DNA from: DATDPM01 sp041498815
GTDB lineage: Bacteria > Pseudomonadota > Alphaproteobacteria > DATDPM01
Direction of reading: 5' to 3'
Assembly (NCBI GenBank): GCA_041498815.1
Contig: JBGQJC010000036.1
Span: 1 to 26,220 of the forward strand
Length of the DNA stretch: 26,220 bases
Shown: one piece after another, positions 22,534-26,220 of the stretch
How positions within the stretch are numbered: position 1 is the first letter of the stretch
Layout of the letters: each line of letters opens with the position of its first letter
Notes under the pieces: generated by a model
Database searches by the model: none
Told to the model about the DNA's origin: nothing
What the model saw: the letters and a program-made list of their open reading frames with translations, nothing else
Program-made: the position numbers and the translations under genes

Positions 22534-22776
22534 CACTTCGCTCCTGGTTTGGCTGGCACCATCTAGGATAGCGAAAGAGAGGCCAGGGAGTCTTTCCCGG
22601 CCTCTCACTTTTTAACTCGCCGTTTCCGCCGCTTTTTCCGCCGGTGCAGGAACCGCGCGGTAGCAAATCCAAAATCGGGACTAGTGAGGTTGACGATACG
22701 TGAGGCGCTTGCCTTCGATGCCCCTTCACGGCAAGTGAGGCACGTTCTCCATCATTCCCAGCTTGCCTTTTTACTC
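22534..22776. other. Gene-free right part of the insert
   Basis: This holds the promoter side of the 22081-22533 gene, a strong terminator-type hairpin (22577-22613), and then about 160 bases in which I see no gene. A 6-bp inverted repeat (CTTGCC at 22708-22713 with GGCAAG) is the only structure there. It ends abruptly at the mcd-like sequence at 22777. Confidence 0.5.
22577..22613 (+). terminator. Strong intrinsic terminator-type hairpin in the insert
   Basis: Stem GAGAGGCC (22577-22584) pairs with GGCCTCTC (22599-22606), extended inside by GGGA/TCCC, followed by ACTTTTT. The T-run makes it a plus-strand terminator, yet no intact plus-strand gene precedes it within the insert. This suggests it served a gene now lost, or shields the downstream genes. 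Confidence 0.65.
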
Positions 22777-22799
22777 GGCGCCGCCGAAATCCAGGCCCA
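22777..22799 (+). repeat. 23-bp direct repeat, right copy
   Basis: Identical to 20337-20359. It is preceded by non-homologous sequence (gcctttttactc) rather than by Mcd codons, and marks the right junction of the putative insert. Confidence 0.9.
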
Positions 22800-22851
22800 T
22801 GTCATCGCCCGCGGCTTGATCGCCCGCGGGCTTTTGGCGCGGGCGGGCTAG
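22777..22851 (+). pseudogene. Orphan 3' end of an mcd-like gene
   Basis: 24 in-frame codons reading GAAEIQAHVIARGLIARG then LLARAG-stop. They are homologous to the Mcd C-terminus (GAAEIQAQVIARGLLSRAS) but have synonymous differences and a longer end. There is no upstream coding sequence. It is either the original mcd end displaced by an integration, or the last piece of a deleted tandem acyl-CoA dehydrogenase paralogue. Confidence 0.75.
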
Positions 22852-22891
22852 GCCCCCGCGAACCCAGGCAAACCGGAGCTTTTCGACAAGC

Positions 22892-22966
22892 GGGAGCTCT
22901 CGTTTTCCCTGGGCGGGAGCTCTCGTTTTCCCTGGGCGGGAGCCCTCGTTTTCCCTGGGCGGGAGG
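22892..22966 (+). repeat. 23-bp tandem repeat, 3.3 copies
   Basis: Units start at 22892, 22915 and 22938, each reading GGGAGCTCTCGTTTTCCCTG plus GGC; the third has one T-to-C change. A partial fourth copy begins at 22961. The array lies 26 bases before the ATG of the HIG1-like gene, immediately upstream of its -10 element. Each unit contains GGGA and TCCC arms that could pair. Confidence 0.9.
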
Positions 22967-22979
22967 CGGGGCCCCGCGC

Positions 22980-22985
22980 TATACC
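22980..22985 (+). promoter_or_regulatory. Candidate -10 element of a leaderless promoter (TATACC)
   Basis: TATACC ends six bases before the ATG at 22992, and the context gcgcTATACCtgccccATG closely resembles gcgcTAGACTgtccccATG at mcd. No ribosome site precedes the ATG. Confidence 0.45.
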
Positions 22986-22991
22986 TGCCCC

Positions 22992-23225
22992 ATGCAATTG
23001 GCCGCCCATGTCGTGACCTATCTCGTGCTGATCGCCATGTTCGGCACCTTGGCGGTGCTTGCGGTCGGCGTGATCTCGATGGTGCGGGGCGGCCCGTTCA
23101 ACGCGAAATACGGCAACAAGCTGATGCGCATGCGGGTCGGCATGCAGGCCTTGGCCTTGGCGCTGTTCGCGCTCCTGCTTTTCATCTCGAAATATTTCGG
23201 GGCCCCTTCCGGCCCGGGCCAGTGA
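22992..23225 (+). CDS. HIG1-domain-like small inner-membrane protein
   Basis: A 77-residue protein with two transmembrane helices (about 8-30 and 49-67) joined by a short basic loop, FNAKYGNKLMRMRVGMQ. This loop matches the NKLMRxRV pattern of the HIG_1_N family. In mitochondria such proteins associate with respiratory supercomplexes and cytochrome oxidase; bacterial versions are mostly uncharacterised and often lie near the cobalamin adenosyltransferase and etfBA genes in alphaproteobacteria, as far as I recall. The next gene starts 13 bases after its stop, so they probably share a transcript. Confidence 0.75.
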   Translation: MQLAAHVVTYLVLIAMFGTLAVLAVGVISMVRGGPFNAKYGNKLMRMRVGMQALALALFALLLFISKYFGAPSGPGQ

Positions 23226-23238
23226 CGGCGCGCGGCGC

Positions 23239-23799
23239 ATGGTAAAGCTTACTCGCATCTATACCCGCGGCGGAGATTCGGGCGAGACGTCGCTCGGCGA
23301 CGGCAGCCGCGTTGCCAAACATTCGCTCCGCGTCGAAGCCTTCGGCACGGTGGACGAAGCCAATGCCGCCATCGGATTGGCCCGCCTGCACAGCAAGGGC
23401 GAGGCCGATGCGATGCTGGCGCGCATCCAGAACGATCTCTTCGATTTGGGCGCCGATTTGTGCCGGCCCGAATCAAAAGCCAAAACACATGCGCAGCGCA
23501 TCGCCGAAAGCCAGGTCAAGCGCCTAGAATTGGAAATGGACGGCATGAATGCGAAACTTGCGCCGCTTGACTCCTTCGTGCTGCCGGGGGGAAGTGCTGC
23601 TTCCGCCCATCTGCATTTCGCCCGCACGGTGGTGCGGCGCGCCGAGCGTTTGATGGTGGCGCTCTCGCAAAGCGAGGCGGTCAATCCCGCCGCGATCCGC
23701 TTCGTGAACCGATTGTCCGATCATCTCTTCGTTCTCGCGCGCTTCCTCAACGGCAAGGGCAAGCGCGACGTGCTGTGGCGGCCGGGGGCCAACCGCTAG
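23239..23799 (+). CDS. Cob(I)alamin adenosyltransferase, PduO type
   Basis: A 186-residue cytoplasmic enzyme that transfers the adenosyl group of ATP to cob(I)alamin, forming AdoCbl. It has the PduO/CobA2-type signatures: YTRGGDSGETSLGDG (ATP-binding N-terminus), GTVDEANAAIGLAR, and RFVNRLSDHLFVLAR near the C-terminus. The five-helix bundle length (~185) fits the family. Its product is the cofactor of the ethylmalonyl-CoA mutase encoded about 6 kb away (and of methylmalonyl-CoA mutase, not in the window), which explains its position. The ribosome site is poor; coupling to the HIG1-like gene upstream is likely. Confidence 0.94.
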   Translation: MVKLTRIYTRGGDSGETSLGDGSRVAKHSLRVEAFGTVDEANAAIGLARLHSKGEADAMLARIQNDLFDLGADLCRPESKAKTHAQRIAESQVKRLELEMDGMNAKLAPLDSFVLPGGSAASAHLHFARTVVRRAERLMVALSQSEAVNPAAIRFVNRLSDHLFVLARFLNGKGKRDVLWRPGANR

Positions 23800-23804
23800 C
23801 GGCG

Positions 23805-23833
23805 TTGACAGTAAGCACCCCTTGGGTTCTTAT
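23805..23833 (+). promoter_or_regulatory. Sigma-70-type promoter for etfBA
   Basis: A perfect -35 TTGACA (23805-23810), a 17-base spacer and TCTTAT (23828-23833) as -10. It lies just after the adenosyltransferase stop and about 70 bases before the etfB start, giving a leader of roughly 65 nt. Confidence 0.6.
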
Positions 23834-23905
23834 TGTGCGGCTGCGAAGGGGGCGTCGCGGCCGATTCCAACGCTTTGATCCCAAACGTATTTCCGGGGCC
23901 TGTCC

Positions 23906-24655
23906 ATGAAGGTAATGGTCGCCGTCAAAAGGGTCGTGGACTTCAACGTCAAGATCCGCGTCAAGGCCGACGGCTCGGGCGTGGACCTGGCCAACGTCAA
24001 GATGTCCATGAACCCGTTCGACGAGATCGCGGTCGAGGAATCCGTCCGGCTCAAGGAGAGCGGCAAGGCGGCCGAGGTCATCGCCGTCACCCTGGGCGAG
24101 GCCAAATGCAAGGACGTGCTGGTCACCGCCCTGGCGATGGGGGCGGACCGCGGGATTCATGTGGTGACCGATGTTGCGCTCGAGCCGCTGGGGGTCGCGA
24201 AACTTTTGCAGAAGATCGCGGAGCGCGAAAATCCCGGCCTCGTCCTTCTCGGCAAGCAGGCGATCGACGACGATTGCAACCAGACCGGCCAGATGCTGGC
24301 GGCGCTCTTGGGCTGGCCCCAGGGGACGTTTGCCTCGAAGCTCACGCTGGACGGCGGCGAGATCCAGGTGACGCGCGAGATCGACGGCGGGCTCGAGACG
24401 GTTGCCTTGACGCTGCCGGCGGTCGTGACCACGGATCTGCGCCTCAACACCCCGCGCTACGCGACGCTTCCCAACATCATGAAGGCGAAAAAGAAGCCGA
24501 TCGAGGAATTGACGCCGGATGGCTTGGGCGTCGACGTCAGCCCGCGCATCGAAACCGTGAAGGTCGCGGAGCCGGCCAAGCGCGCGCCCGGCATCAAGGT
24601 CGCCGATGTCGCGGAACTGGTGCGCCGCCTGCACGAAGAAGCGAAAGTGATCTGA
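23906..24655 (+). CDS. etfB: Electron transfer flavoprotein, beta subunit
   Basis: The 249-residue beta subunit of the soluble FAD/AMP-containing ETF heterodimer, which collects electrons from acyl-CoA dehydrogenases and delivers them to ETF-ubiquinone oxidoreductase. It begins MKVMVAVKRVVDFNVKIRVK and has MSMNPFDEIAVEESVRLKE, the AMP-binding region LVLLGKQAIDDDCNQTGQ (about residues 111-128), and the C-terminal PNIMKAKKKPIEELT segment. The full length matches the family. The stop overlaps the etfA start by one base (TGATG). Mcd, about 3.5 kb upstream, is a likely electron donor. Confidence 0.96.
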   Translation: MKVMVAVKRVVDFNVKIRVKADGSGVDLANVKMSMNPFDEIAVEESVRLKESGKAAEVIAVTLGEAKCKDVLVTALAMGADRGIHVVTDVALEPLGVAKLLQKIAERENPGLVLLGKQAIDDDCNQTGQMLAALLGWPQGTFASKLTLDGGEIQVTREIDGGLETVALTLPAVVTTDLRLNTPRYATLPNIMKAKKKPIEELTPDGLGVDVSPRIETVKVAEPAKRAPGIKVADVAELVRRLHEEAKVI

Positions 24656-25599
24656 TGGCCGCGCTCGTGATCGCCGAACACGACCATAAGTCGCTGAAGC
24701 CGGCTACTCTTTGCACCGTCACCGCGGCGCGCAAATTCGCGGGCGACGTTTCGATTCTGGTGGCGGGGAAAAATTGCGCGGAGGCCGCCAAAGCGGCCGC
24801 CTCGATCGCGGGCACGGCGAAGGTTCTGGTCGCCGACGACGCCGCCTACGAGCATCCGCTGGCGGAAAATCTCGCCGCGCTGATCGTCAAGCTTGCTCCC
24901 GGTTTCGCCCAAATCTTGGCGCCCGCCACCACCTTCGGCAAAAACGTGATGCCGCGGGTGGCGGCCGTGTTGGACGTGGCGCAACTTTCCGACGTCATCG
25001 CCGTGGAGGACGCGGACACCTTCCGCCGGCCGATCTATGCCGGAAATGCGATCGCGACCGTACGATCGCGGGATAAAGTGAAGGTGATCACCGTGCGCAC
25101 CACCGCCTTCGAAAGGGCGAAAACGGGGGCGGGCCCGGCCGCCATCGAGAACGTGGCGGCCTTGGGCGCCGAGAACCGCGCCAAATTCGTCGGCCAGGAG
25201 CTGAGCTACTCGGGGAGGCCGGAGCTGACCAGCGCCCGGGTCGTGATCTCGGGCGGGCGGGGCCTGCAGAGCGGCGAGAATTTCCGCCTCTTGGAGGCCA
25301 TCGCCGATAAGCTCAAGGCGGCGCTTGGCGCCTCGCGGGCCGCGGTCGATGCCGGATTCGTTCCCAACGATTATCAGGTGGGCCAGACCGGCAAGATCGT
25401 GGCGCCCGAGCTTTACATCGCGGTCGGAATTTCGGGCGCGATCCAGCACCTGGCGGGGATGAAGGACAGCAAGGTGATCGTCGCCATAAATAAAGACGAG
25501 GAAGCGCCGATTTTCCAGGTCGCGGATTACGGCCTCGTGGCGGATTTATTCCAAGCCTTGCCTGAACTATCCGCGGAACTCGACAAGCTGCCGGCGTGA
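24655..25599 (+). CDS. etfA: Electron transfer flavoprotein, alpha subunit
   Basis: The 314-residue FAD-binding subunit of ETF. The start is the ATG overlapping the etfB stop; the frame is open far upstream but that region belongs to etfB. The N-terminal half is the weakly conserved domain (MAALVIAEHDHKSLKPAT, ILAPATTFGKNVMPRVAAVL). The C-terminal FAD domain has the family signatures SGGRGLQSGENF, VDAGFVPNDYQVGQTGKIV, PELYIAVGISGAIQHLAGM and INKDEEAPIFQVADYG. A 15-bp tandem duplication covers its stop codon region. The 3-hydroxyacyl-CoA dehydrogenase follows after 40 bases. Confidence 0.97.
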   Translation: MAALVIAEHDHKSLKPATLCTVTAARKFAGDVSILVAGKNCAEAAKAAASIAGTAKVLVADDAAYEHPLAENLAALIVKLAPGFAQILAPATTFGKNVMPRVAAVLDVAQLSDVIAVEDADTFRRPIYAGNAIATVRSRDKVKVITVRTTAFERAKTGAGPAAIENVAALGAENRAKFVGQELSYSGRPELTSARVVISGGRGLQSGENFRLLEAIADKLKAALGASRAAVDAGFVPNDYQVGQTGKIVAPELYIAVGISGAIQHLAGMKDSKVIVAINKDEEAPIFQVADYGLVADLFQALPELSAELDKLPA

Positions 25600-25625
25600 G
25601 GCCAAAGGGCGTGAGGCCAAAGGGC
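25596..25625 (+). repeat. 15-bp tandem duplication at the etfA stop
   Basis: GTGAGGCCAAAGGGC occurs twice in direct succession (25596-25610 and 25611-25625). The first copy supplies the etfA TGA. It is probably a recent slippage event without functional meaning. Confidence 0.85.
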
Positions 25626-25639
25626 TCGAGGGAGAAAAC

Positions 25640-26220
25640 ATGATCAAGAAAATCGGGATCATCGGGGCCGGCCAAATGGGTGCCGGCATCGCCCATGTCT
25701 GCGCGCTCGCCAAATTCGACGTCGTGCTGATGGATGTCGGCAAGGAGCCGCTGGCCAAGGCGCTCGATCCCATCAAGCGGCATCTCGACCACCAGGTCGA
25801 GCGCAAGGTCCTCAAGGCCCCGGAGCGCGCGGCGGCCTTGAAGCGGATTTCGACCGCCACCGATTACAAACTATTCAAGGATCGGGACCTCGTCATCGAG
25901 ACCGTGACCGAGGACGAAGACCTGAAGAAGTCGATCTACAAGAAGCTGACGCCGCATTTGAAGAAGGACGCGATCATCGCCACCGACACGTCATCCATCT
26001 CGATCACGCGGCTTGGGGCGGCGACCGACCGGCCCAACAAGTTCATGGGCATGCATTTCATGAATCCGGCCCCGGTCATCGAGCTGGTGGAACTCATCCG
26101 CGGCATTGCGACCGACAATGCGACCTTCCAGACCGTGCGCGAATTGACGGTTGCACTCGGCAAGACCCCAGCGGTCGCCGAGGATTTTCCCGCCTTCATC
26201 GTCAACCGGATTCTTCAGCC
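25640..26220 (+). CDS. hbd: 3-Hydroxybutyryl-CoA dehydrogenase (3' partial)
   Basis: The first 193 residues of an NAD-dependent 3-hydroxyacyl-CoA dehydrogenase, cut by the window edge. It starts at the ATG at 25640, with GAGGGAG upstream. The Rossmann motif is GIIGAGQMGAGIA (residues 6-18). DLVIETVTEDEDLKKSIY, TDTSSISITRL and FMGMHFMNPAPVIELVE follow, with H139 as the expected catalytic His. It interconverts (S)-3-hydroxybutyryl-CoA and acetoacetyl-CoA, feeding crotonyl-CoA formation upstream of Ccr. Whether it is a ~290-residue stand-alone Hbd or the start of a longer enzyme cannot be seen; stand-alone is likely because the N-terminus begins directly with the Rossmann fold and no hydratase domain precedes it. 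Confidence 0.9.
   Translation, partial: MIKKIGIIGAGQMGAGIAHVCALAKFDVVLMDVGKEPLAKALDPIKRHLDHQVERKVLKAPERAAALKRISTATDYKLFKDRDLVIETVTEDEDLKKSIYKKLTPHLKKDAIIATDTSSISITRLGAATDRPNKFMGMHFMNPAPVIELVELIRGIATDNATFQTVRELTVALGKTPAVAEDFPAFIVNRILQ

Larger units (their letters stand above)
20360..22776. mobile_element. Putative small genomic island inserted at the mcd 3' end
   Basis: About 2.4 kb lies between the two 23-bp repeats. It is visibly poorer in GC than the rest of the window from about 20911 to 22600 and carries genes unrelated to the surrounding pathway (a HNH protein, an unknown protein, fragments). It separates mcd from the adenosyltransferase/ETF genes. The layout resembles integration into the 3' end of a gene with restoration of the reading frame. 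No integrase, transposase or terminal inverted repeats are visible, so the mechanism is open: a decayed element, one mobilised in trans, or a recombination-derived insert. Confidence 0.45.

Noticed and set aside
22892..22966. Tandem 23-bp repeats as a CRISPR array
   Set aside because: Repeats are directly adjacent with no spacers, and no cas gene is present.
23833..24654. A 588-residue frame joining etfA to upstream sequence
   Set aside because: The upstream part is the +1 frame of etfB; etfA starts at the ATG overlapping the etfB stop.

Overview
The window is high-GC chromosomal DNA from an alphaproteobacterium. The genes that point there are an oxygen-sensing FNR/FixK-type regulator, Coq7-type ubiquinone synthesis, GluQ-RS, class I PHA synthase, and the ethylmalonyl-CoA (EMC) pathway set ecm/ccr/mcd. 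I cannot name the genus; a Rhodospirillales-like or uncultured lineage is a guess. Coding is dense, and long antisense ORFs are common because of the codon bias; I left those out.

Layout. (1) 1-2733: the 3' part of a surface/periplasmic DUF6600-like protein with tandem repeats, two small paralogous coiled-coil proteins and a phasin-like protein. (2) 2734-6862: class I PHA synthase, an FNR-type regulator with four cysteines, a GNAT-like protein and Hsp20. FNR-type boxes lie between phasin and phaC (two) and upstream of hsp20 (one). (3) 6863-9814: an exported PEBP-like protein, tRNA-Leu(CAA), UDP-glucuronate decarboxylase, and a coupled putative glycosyltransferase. (4) 9857-14816: a DedA/YqaA-like membrane protein, dsbB-coq7 (overlapping), an HNH endonuclease, a carboxylesterase/phospholipase, gluQRS and a Nudix hydrolase. 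(5) 14836-20396: the EMC core, ethylmalonyl-CoA mutase (minus strand), crotonyl-CoA carboxylase/reductase and methylsuccinyl-CoA dehydrogenase. (6) 20397-22776: a lower-GC insert with a second HNH protein, an unknown small protein and fragments, bounded by a 23-bp direct repeat derived from the mcd 3' end. (7) 22777-26220: a remnant of an mcd-like 3' end, a HIG1-like two-helix membrane protein, a PduO-type cobalamin adenosyltransferase, etfB-etfA, and a 3-hydroxyacyl-CoA dehydrogenase cut by the window edge.

How the genes fit together. Regions 1, 2, 5 and 7 form a coherent acetyl-CoA/C4-acyl-CoA module. A 3-hydroxybutyryl-CoA dehydrogenase and PHA synthase/phasin would handle the C4 and storage side. 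Ccr makes ethylmalonyl-CoA from crotonyl-CoA, Ecm (AdoCbl-dependent) makes methylsuccinyl-CoA, and Mcd oxidises it. The adenosyltransferase would supply Ecm's cofactor and ETF would accept electrons from Mcd. The FNR regulator next to phaC, with boxes at the PHB and hsp20 promoters, suggests oxygen-dependent control of storage.

No rRNA, CRISPR array or recognisable transposase/integrase was seen. I did not find a clearly unprecedented system. The least explained stretch is the insert at the mcd 3' end (20337-22851). Other oddities are the Arg/Lys-rich N-terminal extension of Ecm, the 23-bp tandem repeats in front of the HIG1-like gene, and leaderless-type promoters at mcd and the HIG1-like gene.
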